From Atherinomorus stipes (taxonomy: Eukaryota > Chordata > Actinopteri > Atheriniformes > Atherinidae), in contig JALJCO010001098.1 of assembly GCA_023101725.1 (NCBI GenBank), forward strand, positions 806,001 to 870,000: DNA of 64,000 bases, written 5' to 3'. A program made the translations under genes and the position numbers. Under the pieces are notes generated by a model. It searched no databases, was not told the origin of the DNA, and worked only from the letters and a program-made list of their open reading frames with translations. Each line of letters starts with the position of its first letter. Within the stretch, counting starts at the first letter, position 1. Positions 1-18,320 of the stretch are shown one piece after another.

Positions 1-17
1 AATAATTTTGAGGACTG
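1..17 (+). mobile_element. 3' end of a Tc1-like MITE, cut by the window edge
   Basis: The first 17 bases match the right terminus of the family seen complete at 9381-9912, 26907-27416 and 29497-29825 (AATAATTTTGAGGA..CTG), followed by a TA target dinucleotide. Confidence 0.6.
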
Positions 18-1134
18 TATTTTTCTTATTTCAGATCAAGCTAGTTACTATTCTTGGAGATTTGATGCTGCCACATTATTTTTTCATATTATTTCTCAAT
101 ATTTGCACTGTTCTTTTTTGTACTGCATTTACTTTTATTTTGTTGGAGATCGACCAATCGATTACTTGAGAAAAAAAAAAGATCACATTAATCAATGGGG
201 AAAAAAAATAAAAAAATCAATAGGTGCAGCTCTATAATTTGACTTCTTCTTTGACAGTGTGGCATTTAAATATGAAAATATATACACAATTCAAGATATT
301 TAAGTCTCAATTCATGTTGACTGACATGAGCCAAGGTGTAAACATTACTGTCTAATGTCATATGGGGGCGTTGTAGGTTTGTAACGACTATATTCTCCCC
401 CGAGGGCAAAAAAAGAAAAAGAAAATAGCCTTATCTCAGGGAGAGAAGTTCATTTTGGGCATCTAGCTGTAATACTGCCTGTGCAGTGGAACAAATCCTT
501 AGAAAACATGTTTATCCTTCTTAATTATAATGTTAATCTTCATTTACAGGAATTAACTTTGGAAACAGAGTGACTGGAGAAGTTTTAAATAAGTATTTTA
601 AATAAATAAATGTGACTTCTAGTCCAGTGCGACTTGTTTGCTTTTTTTCCTCTTCATGACACATTTTTTGACTGATGCGGCTTATACTCTGGAGCGACTT
701 ATAGTCCAAAAGATGCGTTTTAATTTCTGAAAACCAGGGTTGTATTTTCTGGTTTTTCATTTCAATTTCATTCTGTTCAATGATGCAGAAAAGTGCTGCA
801 ATCTCATTAGAAACCAGCCTGATGTGAAAGACATTTCCATCATCACTACATCTACATGCTCGTGTCTGAACTCTTGTTGGATTAAATGCCACTGCAATTA
901 CTATTCAATATTTATAGCAAAAAAATTACTTAAACATAAAGAATTCCTTTAATCAAATGAAGACAAACCGATGATAGTTTCAAGTCATCACTCAGCTTTA
1001 AGCAGTGATGTGAAAAACCAATAGCCACGTCAGAAATCTAAAATTCAGCCTCACATTAAGACAGTTGTGAACTCAGCCTGCCATCACACAGAGGGTCAAA
1101 GGGCTGAGGTTTCAGTGGGATTTAGAAAAACTGT

Positions 1135-1600
1135 GCATCCATTTATCTTTAGTAGACAAGACGACTGTAACACTGTCCTTACAGGTTTTCATAAAAAGTC
1201 CAGACAGCTGTAGTTAGTCCAGAATGCTGCTGCTCCAGTACTTAAATGGGATCAGTCCTCAGATCTTTACACGCGCTTCCCGTTTGCTAGAATAATTAAC
1301 TTTCAAATCCTGCTGTTGGTTTACAAAGCTCTGAATGGTTTAGGACCAAATCCATTCAGGATCTTCTGGCCTGTTATGAACCAACCATGTCCCTCAGGTC
1401 ACCAGGGTCGTGTACTTTCAGTGCCAGAGTCAGAACTAAACATGGGAAGGCAGCATTCAGTTTTTATGCTCCTCACATGTGGAACAAATTTCCAGAAACC
1501 TGCAGGTCTGATTAGCTCTGAGCTGCTTTAAATCAAGATTAAAAACTTAGTTTGCTGCATTTTATCAAAACTGTTAATCCCTCACTGCAATTCATTTCCT
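1135..1600 (+). mobile_element. L2-type LINE relic, 3' end of reverse transcriptase
   Basis: Broken reading frames give the signature of the L2-clade ORF2 C-terminal region: LVQNAAA, then FQILLLVYKALNGLGPNPF, then a basic SELNMGRQHSVFMLL block and a WNKFPETC-like end. Frameshifts and stops show it is dead. A matching 3' tail resumes at about 2055-2170 after an inserted MITE. It lies in the beta-tubulin intron that leaves the window. Confidence 0.7.
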
Positions 1601-1602
1601 TC

Positions 1603-2053
1603 CAGGACCGTCCGGATCCCACTTTTTCACTTTTGACACCAACAGACAGGTAAAGTATCGGTCGATGCCCTGATAAAGATACTTTTCTAGGTTTTGGGCC
1701 AAAAATTATGCATATTGATCTGATCATTATTTTATTTTTGGTTTAAGTTAGGTTTGTCTGTTTTGTGGAACCTCACCTCTAAAAGTCTGGTTCAACCGGT
1801 AAATGAAATAAGTTTATAACAGTAAGTATGAGGAAAAACTGACCCATTTATTATGGGTTACCAATGGGTAGGATGAATTTTTAACATACAAACATAATAT
1901 ACAAATAAATTAAGACTTAGGTAGAAGTGCTAGAAAGAAAAGCTGGAATGGATTTCCTGGATTGGCAAATTTTGACACGTTACGATCCAATCAAATCTAC
2001 GTTTTTTAACCAATATCAGCTTCACATCTGATAGTAGTATCGGAACGGCCCTA
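1603..2053. mobile_element. MITE inserted in the LINE relic
   Basis: Imperfect terminal inverted repeats: AGGACCGTCCGGATCCCA at the left and the complement of AGGGCCGTTCCGATACTA at the right. The interior has ATCGG/CCGAT motifs typical of fish hAT-like MITEs. Boundaries are approximate. Confidence 0.45.
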
Positions 2054-2054
2054 T

Positions 2055-2170
2055 TTGTTGCATTATTCTTTTAATGCTTCTTCTCCACCTGCTGTTATGT
2101 TCTTAATGTTATGTGAAAACACTTCTAAATGGGTCTTATGCATAAAATGTGATGTACCAAATAAACAAGC
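2055..2170 (+). mobile_element. L2-type LINE 3' tail
   Basis: Sequence ending in TGTGATGTACCAAATAAAC resembles the 3' tail at 59880-59975 (ctgctatacagataaact). It looks like the continuation of the LINE copy interrupted by the MITE. Confidence 0.5.
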
Positions 2171-2194
2171 CATGCCATTTGAGCCACAGAGTCA

Positions 2195-8481
<6,287 letters not shown>

Positions 8482-8705
8482 GATGGATGTCTCCACGTGA
8501 TAAAAGTAAGCTTTAACAGATATAAATGATGAACGTTGACCTAGTGACTGGACTCTGCCTGGACAGACAGTGAAAAGAGTGTGTAACTGCCCGGAGTACA
8601 ACAGGCGGGCTTAATAACCGGCAGGGAAACGATTACGTCGTCGTCCACTCCAATGATTGGCTGCTTTCGTCAGAAACCCGATGCTGATTGGTTAAAATGA
8701 CTTTT
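8482..8705 (-). promoter_or_regulatory. tubb5: Beta-tubulin promoter and 5' UTR
   Basis: Read on the minus strand, two CCAAT boxes lie upstream of the start (ATTGG on the plus strand at 8656-8660 and 8687-8691). An ACGTCGTCG-type CRE-like stretch is at about 8635-8645, and a TATA-like TTATTAAG is at 8611-8618. A start site near 8580-8590 would give a leader of about 100 nt. CCAAT plus TATA-like layout fits a highly expressed housekeeping gene. The start site itself is inferred. Confidence 0.5.
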
Positions 8706-8810
8706 TTTTCTTCCATGAGGGGTTTCCCTTAGTCAAAAACAGGGACCGGAAAAGGATAGGGAGAAGTTTTCATCATTACTGCCCCGTTGGAGCCCCAAAT
8801 AAAACAATAC

Positions 8811-8880
8811 AGAATAGAATAGAATAGAATAGAATAGAATAGAATAGAATAGAATAGAATAGAATAGAATAGAATAGAAT
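8811..8880 (+). repeat. Pentanucleotide microsatellite (AGAAT)14
   Basis: Fourteen uninterrupted AGAAT units. It lies about 100 bp upstream of the beta-tubulin promoter boxes, between the divergent tubb and flot1 genes. Confidence 0.97.
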
Positions 8881-9380
8881 AGGGTTTTGTTTTGTTGTTG
8901 TTGTTGGTTTTGTACCTCTGGCAAATGTGCAGAGGATTAGAATTCAAGATTTACAGAAAGATTTGGTTATTTTTTTTCTGTAATCACAGAGAAATTCAGG
9001 CCTAAATCTTTCTATTGCTAAGTTCAGTTCCAGTGCTGGCATGTGCTATATGAGGCAAATGTCAGAATGCAGATTTGACAACGGTTGGCCAGGTGCATCT
9101 CAAAAGCTCTGAGAAAATGCAGATTTGGTCTGTGTCTCATATATATGAGGAACCAAATTTACCTTGAATCAATCACTTAAAGGCAAATGTGGTCTAAAGG
9201 AGACTGCAGATTTGTGACATGTTTGGGTCAAAATTTTCTTGCTATTTAGGATGCACAACATCTATTTTCATGGTAGGCATACCCTTATTTGTCTTTTTTA
9301 AAAGAAAAATGGCATTACAATTACTAGGCTGTTTTTTTTATTGTAAATATCAATTTATAGGGCTATATATCTACAATATA

Positions 9381-9912
9381 CAGTCATCCTCAAAATTATT
9401 CATACCCTCCCATTAAAGATGGGAGAAAAATTAGCTGTCAGTGAAATAAGTAATAATGTAATAGAATAATAATAATTGAAAAAAATTCTGTGAAATTTGT
9501 GGCATTGATTTGAATTTTAGTACAAAAGAAATATTAAGAACAAATGCTCAAAAAATAAAACAAGCACGATAGTGCTCCAAAGCAAAAATTTTGTTGAGCA
9601 ACACTTTAAAGCAATCACAGCATCAGGTGTTTTCTGTAATATCCAATAAGATTTCTGCACTTGTTGACAGATATTATGGTCCACTGTTCATGGAAACGGT
9701 GTTCTAATGTGTCTGGGACAGTTTTATTTGTTTGTTTTTTCCCATTATTATTTCCAACTACAATTCAAAAGCAATATTTTATTCCACTAAATTGTGATTT
9801 TTTTTTTACATTTATTTATTATTAGTTTCTTAAGTTTTTTGTTATTTGAATTACTGTTATGAATTTAGCCTTTTCTTTGATCAGAGGGTGTGAATAATTT
9901 TGAGGATGACTA
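9381..9912 (-). mobile_element. Tc1/mariner-like MITE, copy A
   Basis: Starts CAGTCATCCTCAAAATTATT after a TA and ends in its inverted copy ..AATAATTTTGAGGATGACTA. The interior, read on the minus strand, holds a decayed remnant of a Tc1 transposase C-terminus (..HEQWTIISVNKCRNLI..). It lies in the tubb-flot1 intergenic region, about 0.2 kb from the CTCF-like motif at 10114. Confidence 0.8.
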
Positions 9913-10080
9913 TGTAATCTATTTTGTTTACCTGTTGTGAAGCATCCTAATTTTTCTTTTTTTTTAATGGGGGGATAAAATGCTAAAGTGAAGTAGAAAA
10001 ACATAACATAACAGGACATAAGTTCAGGCAAATTTTATTTGAAAATACTAAATACGCTTGAATAGTACTTTACCTGAAAT

Positions 10081-10316
10081 AGACGATAAACCACGTAGCA
10101 TTTCCCCACCACGCCGCTAGATGGCGCACGCGTACAGTTTGGTTGGTGGGCGTGCTGCATACGAGACGCTGAACTGCAGTCATATTCCTGTCGCATCATC
10201 TACGGGAATAACGATTACCCCGGGAAAAAATACAAACATTTTAAACGGAAATACACCAAACTTATTCATCTTTGTAACTCTATTCCACCTAAATTATATC
10301 GTTTACTTCCTAAGAG
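10081..10316 (+). promoter_or_regulatory. flot1: flot1 promoter region and first non-coding exon
   Basis: A good splice donor (TAAGAG|GTAAGT) at 10316/10317 marks the end of a likely 5' UTR exon that joins the exon starting at 10797. GC/CpG content rises locally (GATGGCGCACGCG). The start site is not determined. Confidence 0.4.
10114..10127 (+). promoter_or_regulatory. CTCF-like motif in tubb-flot1 intergenic region
   Basis: CCGCTAGATGGCGC matches the CTCF core pattern. It lies between the divergent beta-tubulin and flot1 promoters, a plausible boundary position. Sequence match only. Confidence 0.45.
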
Positions 10317-10807
10317 GTAAGTATGCGTTCATATTCCGCCTCATTCCATATTCACTCTCGACTGTAAATGCATGTATGAGGCAAATACACCTTGTAAATG
10401 AGTAAATAGCTGGTTGCTAGCCATTTGGACAGAGTAACGTGCATATATTCAAAGTCCTGTCTGTTCACAGAAAAAAAAACGGTTACCCGTATGGGTTTCT
10501 GTTACTCTTTGGACTTTTCTTGAGGGTTTTACTGCGCAACATTTGCGTAAATTAGATTTTAGCCCTGCTGGTCTGGTCTGGTTCCCATCACAGCCCCTCC
10601 CTTTAGTGTGGGAGTCATAACATCACCAACTGACAATAATTTGAAGGGTTTTGCTTTGGTAATATGACAAAATGTGTATTTGTAGTTTGGTGGATGTCAG
10701 GAGCCTCCATAGAGGCGTTTTGCTAAGGTGGAGTTTTAATATTGTTTTCTTTTATTGATTTGTCTTTCACTTTAATTGGGTTTCAGTCTCAAGGAGGATC
10801 AGCAAAC

Positions 10808-13800
10808 ATGTTCTACACTTGTGGTCCCAATGAGGCTATGGTGGTGTCAGGTAAGATGATGGCCTGCACTGACTAAGTTAAATAATATCACCAAAAACAG
10901 GTAAAAATCTTTAGGCAAATGTAAGTCTTAATATCTTGCCAGGAAAACAGGCTAAGGGATATAGTTAATTTGTCCAAACATAGGCAAGAATACAGAATAT
11001 GAGAAAAGAGAAAAACAGTTTGTGCACATCCTGAACCTTGTTGAACAAGCTTTCTAGTGATTTTTGTAACTTGTCCACAAACCGTGAATAAAGTCACTGG
11101 TTAAGTTAGCTGGTTTAGGTGTCAGTGAACAAATAAAACTGTAAGGTTAATCTTTAAAACTGGCTCAAGACCTTTTTAAAAGGCTGCAAAAGAGAGGTGG
11201 CTTAAATATTTACACAGTACTGCATAGATTTTTTGTTGCACAATCATTTTCACTCATTTAAAGCTGTCAATTCAAAATGGACAAATCAGAACCTTTAGCA
11301 ACTTTAAAATGACAATTTGTCGAATTCTGTTTCGCAAATTTAGTAAGAAAAGGACTATTAAATAATCATTACTGTTAATGCTGATGAAACCCGTCATGGT
11401 AGAATGTGAATTCTGAAGTGAAAATTGTTATAGAGGCGGGTTTGTGATTAAAAAATACATTCAAACTGGCCCAGTCAGCCCTAGAATAACAGATGGAAAA
11501 ACTTGTTTTCAATCACTCAGAATCACTTTTCTGGGATTAATTAAATATTTCTCATTTAATTTTAAAGCTTGATTCTGTCCAGTCTCTGATTTATTGTATT
11601 GATCATCATCAGGCGTCTGTCGTTCTCCCCCAATGATGATTGCTGGAGGCCGAGTGTTCGTCATCCCATGCATACAGAAAATCCAGAGGTAAGCAAACGC
11701 TGACGCTTTTGAGTTTTCCTCATCTTCCTAAACCAGGAATTTTTTTATGAAATAAGTTAATATGAACACATTATTATGTATTGGATTAATTAATTGGATT
11801 ATAATTGAATTAAAGGGAATTGGATTGAAGTGGATTCTTACTGTATTATCTAAAAGTGCTTTAAAGTTATAACTTTGAAGGTCTTTTTAAAAGTTATTAC
11901 TTTGTTGTGAATTGGCACTCTTAAAATAAACCTGAATCTTAATTCACAATGAGTAGCTCTGGCATTTGCAGACATCGAAACGACTAATACAACTGGCAGA
12001 ATATCACCTCCACTGTCTTGGATTTCCCATGTTAGTGAGAGTTTATTTGTTTCGTTGGTTATTGTATTTAACACATGGCAAACATATGATGGCAAGTGAC
12101 ACTGCAAACCTGATTCAATTAAAATTGGAGTGGGCAGAGGCAAAAATCTTAAATTAATGAATAACAACTCATTTCTGATTAAAAGCCCAGCATTTCTGGG
12201 AATATACACTTAAAACACTTGCTGTGTCCATTAATGTACAGTAGTTAGTAATAACTTGTTTTTAACATATAGATGACTTATTTATTTTTGTCTTACCACC
12301 AAATATAAAGATTACACTTCAAGTGGGTAATTTATGAGCCTTCCAGTGGAAATGCTTCTTCTGTCTTTATTCCAACTAATTTTAAAGTATCTTAGTTGTA
12401 GCTGGCTTTTGATCCTCTACAGTCCTTAACTCAGTGTTTGCTCAGACTGACAAAACACAACAGAAATATGACATGTTAATGTATAGGGTTACTAGAGCAT
12501 TGCACAATCCATCATTAGTCATCTTCACCCCAACATTTTATGCTGCATCTGCAGGATTTCCCTGAACACTTTGACTCTGAATGTGAAGAGTGATAAGGTG
12601 TATACCCGCCATGGAGTTCCCATCTCCGTCACTGGAATCGCTCAGGTAAACAGCAGGCTGCAGCATGAGGATCTGTAGATACCCAGCTGGCATTTTAACG
12701 TTATGTCAACGTTTAATCAGCGTCGGGTCCAACGTTGAATAACCGTTGGAATTTGTTTCAGTTTTTCAAATCTAATCAACGTTGAAATAGCAACGTCATT
12801 TTAACGTGGTGTTCCTCAACGAGTGAAACACGGGTGAATTGCCAACGTTAAATCAACATTGGTTGTAGTTTCGATTTTGCAAATCAACGTTGTTTGGACG
12901 TTGGAATGACATTATTTTTCAACTGTTATATTTTAGCAATTTTTTTTAAAGATATGGTTGTAAAAATTATTTTAATTAGACATACAACTAAAAACCTGTT
13001 GATATTTCAAAGTTGAATCTATGGTGACAACACCATTTCAACCATTGGGTGTTGACATTGAATTAACGTTCATTCATCAACTGACGTTATTTTAACCACA
13101 TTAAAATGTTTAAAGTCGGTCAAATGCCAGCTGGGTAAAAATACATGTAAACAATCACCATTTTAACACTGGTGTATATGTTGATGTAGATGCAGTGGGA
13201 TGATTTGGCTCACACACATCTGAGTGTTTATGTTGTAAATAAGACATGTACTAATACTACATTTGTGGGTTGTGCATAACATTGCATCTTTTTAGTTGAA
13301 TGAATTAAAAGCATCAAAACTTTAGCATCTTCTAATCTAAATTTAATCTCTCTGTGGTTTCATACTTTTGATTTAATATATATTTATGTGCACAGCAGAG
13401 CAGCTCCTTAAGTAACAAGCATACAAACAAGCATCTGCTTTCTACAGATGAAGATCCAGGGTCAGAATAAACAGATGCTGGCTGCGGCCTGCCAGATGTT
13501 CATGGGAAAGTCAGAGCCCGAGATCGCTCAGATCGCTTTGGAGACGCTGGAGGGACATCAGCGGGCCATCATCGCCCACTTGACTGTTGAGGTAATGATG
13601 TAGCAGTTAACCTGAAACAACTGTAGTCCGTAGCGTAAATATTTAGCTTGTTTGAAACAAATTCCACAGATTGAAATGGGCACAGATGTTTTTTTTAGAG
13701 GAGGAAGTGAAAAGTTGCACATCATCACTCCAGCTTTCACATCACAGTCGACATCTTTGTCTTACAGGAGATCTACAAAGACCGTAAGAAGTTCTCAGAG

Positions 13801-16800
13801 CAGGTTTTCAAGGTGGCTTCCTCAGACCTGGTCAACATGGGCATCAGCGTGGTCAGCTACACTCTCAAAGACGTTCATGACGACCAGGTAGTTCTTTGTG
13901 GTAATATAAAGATAGATTCTTCAAAAAGTGGACTTTTCAAGTGGCCTTGAGGAGGGAAGCACCTCCAGCTTTTGTTGTCAGTTCTAAGGTTTAAAAGGAA
14001 AGCAGGAAATTTCACATCAAGTCTTTTCTTTTTTCCTCCCTCTGGTCCTCAGGATTATCTGCACTCTCTGGGAAAAGCTCGAACAGCCCAGGTACAGAAA
14101 GACGCTCGCATCGGAGAGGCTAAGAACAAGAGAGATGCTGTGATCAGGGTGAGATGCATCACTTTTTTTATTCCTGCCAACCTCCAACGACATCCTCTTC
14201 ACGATAAATGGTTTTAGGGTTTATTGGAACTGTTTAAAAATAAACTCTGAAACTTGATGAACACAAAGTCATTATGTTTCTAGAACTTGATATTAATCAA
14301 CATCTGTAGCATCAGATTAGCATTATTGCTAGCAAGCTACTTTGCATCTGTAGTTCCTTGCAAGTGAAAAAAGTATCACATTTACCTTTTTTGTGTCTGC
14401 TTTATTGACCAGTGATTTGCACACTTTTCTTTATTTTTAGCATCTTCTATGTTTTGTTTGAGGATTTGCTGTTATTGATCTCAGCTGTCCTCATTTCTCT
14501 GTTTCTCTCTGTGTCTCTGCAGGAGGCTCATGCAATGCAGGAGAAAATATCTGCTCAATACAGAAATGAGATTGACATGGCGAAGGCGCAGAGAGACTAT
14601 GAGCTGAAGAAGGCATCCTACGACATGGAAGTTAACACAAAGAGGGCTGAGTCAGAGATGGCCTACCAGCTGCAGGTACTCACAAATAGGGACGCATGAT
14701 ATTGGAATTTTGACTGATATGCGATATGCCGATAATTTAAAACTCATGTTACCGATATTAAAGCTGAAAAAAATAAGCAGTCATTGCAAATGGTAGTTTT
14801 GTTATCCATTTCTGACACTTTGTAAAATAGGGGTGGGAAAAATATCAATACACTAAAATATTGGGATATTTTCATATGCGGATATCAAATTGATATTTTA
14901 AAACGTGGTATCGATCTATTTTACTTTCAAAATCTTGTGAGATTTCATTGTTCTGTTATGAAATGTCACGAAATTTTGTAAATTCTTGCGAGATTTCCTA
15001 ACAGAACAATAAAATATTGTGAGATTTTATTAGTAAAATAGATCGATACCGCGTTTTTAAATGTCAATATGGTATCAGTATATGAAAATATCATAATATT
15101 TCAGTGTATCAATATTTTTTCTTACCCCTAGTCTGTAAAAGTCTTTAAAGTCTGTAAAAAATAAGTTTTTGAAGTTGTTTTGTTTCGGGGTTTTTTTAGA
15201 CTTTAGAAACAGTGGGCTGATCAGTTAAATATTGGTGGGGTGGCCGATGTCCGATACTCAGTTTTTAGGCCAATATAGGCCGATAACGATAGGGGGCCGA
15301 TTATATCGTGCATCCCTAAATAAACTAAACGTAGTTGTGCACGCCAGTGATCTAGTTAAAAGTGCTTCATAGCAATTAGTTACATTGAATATCTGGATCT
15401 GAAATGTGTTATTTAATAAAAGGCGACATTTTGATGCATATGTCTATAGCATGTCTGTATTTTGTGTTTCCTGTTGGCAGGTGGCAAAGACAAAGCAGCG
15501 CATCGAGGAGGAGAAGATGCAGGTCCAGGTGGTCGAGCGGACGCAGCAGATCATGCTGCAGGAGCAGGAGATCACCCGCAGGGAGAAGGAGCTGGAGGCC
15601 AAAGTGAAGAAACCTGCAGAGGCGGAGCGGTACCGCCTGGAGAAACTGGCCGAGGCTCAGCGGTGAGTTGCAGCTAGCCGTCCTACGCTGCAGGACGGTC
15701 TCCCAGATCTAAGATCAGTGATTCAGGCCTCGGAATGCAGTCAAATAGTCTTTTTGCTTTGGAAATTGCTTGACTGGCTGAGATATGCTGGACTTTATGT
15801 ATGTAAATGGAAAACTTAATAAGAACTTTCAAGGAACAGAAAAAGAGCTTAAGTGCTTGCTTTCTTATCTGCATTAGCACGGGAAACACTATGCCATCCT
15901 TTGTGAAACGGAAGGATATAAATTTAATCCAATTTCTTCGGAATATCATTCAAATCAACTAGGCTGTTTCAGTAAAGTCTTACTAATTGGATTCATAATG
16001 ATACTTATGAGAACAAGAAAGCGAATGTGAACATCTAATGAGGACAACAAATGATATTTCATTTTCCAGGATTTGTCATTCTTTTCTTGAATTACCAACA
16101 TGATAATGAACTTAATGAACTAATATTTTCTTATTTAGCTTATAATAGGCTATAGCCTCTACAAAGCAGCTTGATACAACCACATTAGACAAAGTAATCT
16201 GTTGCATATAGTTTTTGAAGAACATTTATTGAACAGTTGTAGGTTTAGAACAGCAGACTCACATAAAAGCTCAGGAGAAAATGTGGTAGGATTCAACTTG
16301 CAGCACGAGTCTTTGCTGTAATATTTCGTCAGAACCACGTGGTTCTTTTTTAATTGAAGCCAAGATTAAGTGCTAGGAAGAGACAAAAAATTATGAAATA
16401 CAACAAGAGTTCCTTTTATGGGAAAAAAGAAGATTCAAAAGTAAAATTGAACACAACAAACCATTAATTTTCCTTGTATTATTCAGCAAAATTTAAGTTG
16501 TCATTTTTAATTGTTTTTTAAACACATGTTCAGACTTTACAGTCCAGATTCAATCCAAATGTTTCAAGGTCAAGTAACAGCTTTATTTAACTTTGCATTT
16601 CATGATATGTTTCCTTTGTTGTCTCTTTGTCTGTTGCCTCTGCTGTAAAGCCCTTTGTGTGTCCATTGAGTACTGTAAAGGGCTATATACATAAACTTGA
16701 TTTGACTTGATGAAATTGATCCATCCACCTGTTAGTTGTAACAGACTGGCTGACCCCTTATACCTCCCTGCTCACTTTCTGTTTTTACCTTTATTTTGTT

Positions 16801-18320
16801 CTATCTCTCCAGTCTGAAGATGATCATGGAGGCAGAAGCTGAAGCTGAGTCCATAAGGGTGAGTTACAGATGATGCACAAAAATCTTACATGAGCCGTGG
16901 GTTGGATTTGGTGACTTCCAGGATTAAAAACTCAAGTGCTTTTCTAGTTTTATGTTTTATTTATATGTGCCGATATCTATATCAAATGTATATTCACATT
17001 AAGAACAAGTCAAGGCAACATACAGGTCAGCAAAAAATATGAAGCAGTAAATGTAGTTTTAAATGCCATCAGGTTTCACCTGCTGTACTCACACATGTGC
17101 CCAAACTATTTTCTGGACTTTCCACTAACTAGCTTATAATCTTTTGACCGCTTGAATGCTCAGTAATCCTTAACTCTTTCAGTTTCTGACAAAAACATTG
17201 CATCCTCCACAGTCCTGTTCTGCTTTGCTTCCTCTGTCCTCCCTGAATCTGCTATGTCATGCAACCCCCACATGGTTCAAGCATGCACAAAGACAAATAC
17301 CACAGAAATTATTGGAATGAGTGTTTATATGCTCATTTTTTTCCTGCTGATCTGATTGTAAAAAGGTTTAAACCATCCCTTTCGATCAAATTGAAAATTC
17401 ATTCAGATCGTGACTGATCAGATCAACTGACATGTCTGTATGATGCATTTTTACTCAGATTGGCGTTCGATCGGCTCAAAACTGCTCCATATAAATGCAG
17501 CTATTGTGCAGAATTCATTGGCTCTTGGATCTATTTAATTTGAGTCAGGTGTGTGGAAGCAGGGAAACATTGAAAACCTGCAGGACTGTTGTGTAGCCCT
17601 GACTTAAAACTTGCTCCTTTACAGTGTTTAGGCTCCCTAAGAATTCCCAGTAATTAAACAATAAAATCCACACATGTATTCATAAAAACTAGATAGTATA
17701 AGAACACTGATGCATTTAGATATTCTTTAAATGAAGGGCTTTTTATCTCCTTCAGGTTAAAGGTGAGGCTGAGGCGTTTGCCGTGGAGGCCAAGGGTCGA
17801 GCTGAGGCTGAGCAGATGGCGAAGAAGGCAGAGGCCTTCCAGGAGTACAAGGACGGAGCCATGGTGGACATGCTGCTGGAGAAACTGCCTCTGGTGAGAC
17901 ATCTTTCACAGTGGATAACTAGTGTGACTTTTGTTCTCTTTATTTGAACATATTTTAACATTTTGTGATGCCTGTTTTGCACCAGATGGCAGAGGAGATC
18001 AGCAAGCCTCTGTGTGAAGCCAGAAAGGTTACCATGGTTTCCAGCGGAGGTGGAGAGGTGGGTGCAGCCAAACTGTCCGGAGAGGTGTTGGACATCATGA
18101 CCCGCCTCCCCGATGCTGTGGAAAAACTGACCGGGGTCAGCATCTCTCAGGTAAAACATTCATGCACACGCATCCACACGTGTGTTTCCTCCTCAACTCG
18201 TGTCGTATTTCAGGAGCAAAGCTTTTCACATCTTTGTTTCCATTTAAAATGGAGTGCTATATTCAAATTTGACAGACTGGTTGTCCATCCATCCTGCAGG
18301 TGTCCTCTCGTACAGGCTGA
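10808..18320 (+). CDS. flot1: Flotillin-1
   Basis: Membrane-microdomain scaffold protein acting in caveolin-independent endocytosis and signalling. Coding exons: 10808-10850, 11613-11688, 12555-12645, 13448-13591, 13768-13887, 14053-14148, 14523-14675, 15481-15662, 16813-16858, 17756-17893, 17986-18150 and 18300-18320. Phases join throughout to give 424 residues (human FLOT1 has 427). It starts [15 protein letters not shown]. The SPFH/PHB domain covers roughly residues 1-190; the palmitoylated Cys34 (VIPCIQ) and Tyr160 ([10 protein letters not shown]) known from human FLOT1 are present. The flotillin coiled coil with EA-rich repeats ([27 protein letters not shown]) follows. The C-terminus reads [17 protein letters not shown] then VSSRTG and stop; that short last exon is the least certain part. 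A MITE lies 11 bp after the donor at 14675. Confidence 0.96.
12680..13137. mobile_element. MITE with TACCCAGCTGGCATTT inverted ends, rich in CAACGTTG
   Basis: The left end TACCCAGCTGGCATTT is the exact complement of the right end AAATGCCAGCTGGGTA. The interior repeats AACGTT/CAACGTTG motifs many times on both strands, so the element is partly self-complementary. It is in flot1 between the exons ending 12645 and starting 13448. Confidence 0.8.
14687..15318. mobile_element. Composite hAT-like MITE with a nested MITE (copy 1)
   Basis: The outer ends TAGGGACGCATGATATTGG and ..CCGATTATATCGTGCATCCCTA are inverted copies. Nested inside at 14828-15130 is a second MITE starting TAGGGGTGGGAAAAATATCA and ending TATCAATATTTTTTCTTACCCCTA, itself largely palindromic. 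The same arrangement recurs at 56351-57109. It sits 11 bp downstream of a flot1 splice donor. Confidence 0.75.
14828..15130. mobile_element. Inner TA-flanked palindromic MITE, nested copy 1
   Basis: GGGGTGGGAAAAATATCA and its inverted copy, bounded by TA. The middle also folds back on itself (..TGTGAGATTTCATTGTTCTGTTA.. against ..TAACAGAACAATAAAATATTGTGAG..). Related to 56505-56922 and to the solo copy at 51968-52270. Confidence 0.7.
16625..16712 (+). mobile_element. LINE 3'-tail-like fragment
   Basis: CTGTAAAGCCCTTTGTG..AAAGGGCTATATACATAAACTTGATTTGACTTGA resembles the common fish L2-type 3' tail (short stem followed by GATT/GACT repeats). It is in a flot1 intron. Fragment only. Confidence 0.4.
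17505..17612. mobile_element. Fragment of hAT-like MITE
   Basis: TTTGAGTCAGGTGTGT..GGGAAACATTGAAAACCTGCAGGACTG resembles the family at 3625-3841 and the fragment at 55560-55700. No complete ends. Confidence 0.4.

Noticed and set aside
8729..8947. Minus-strand frames with SILFY repeats
   Set aside because: Translation of the (AGAAT)n microsatellite.
17752..18159. 135-codon minus-strand frame
   Set aside because: Antisense of two flot1 exons.
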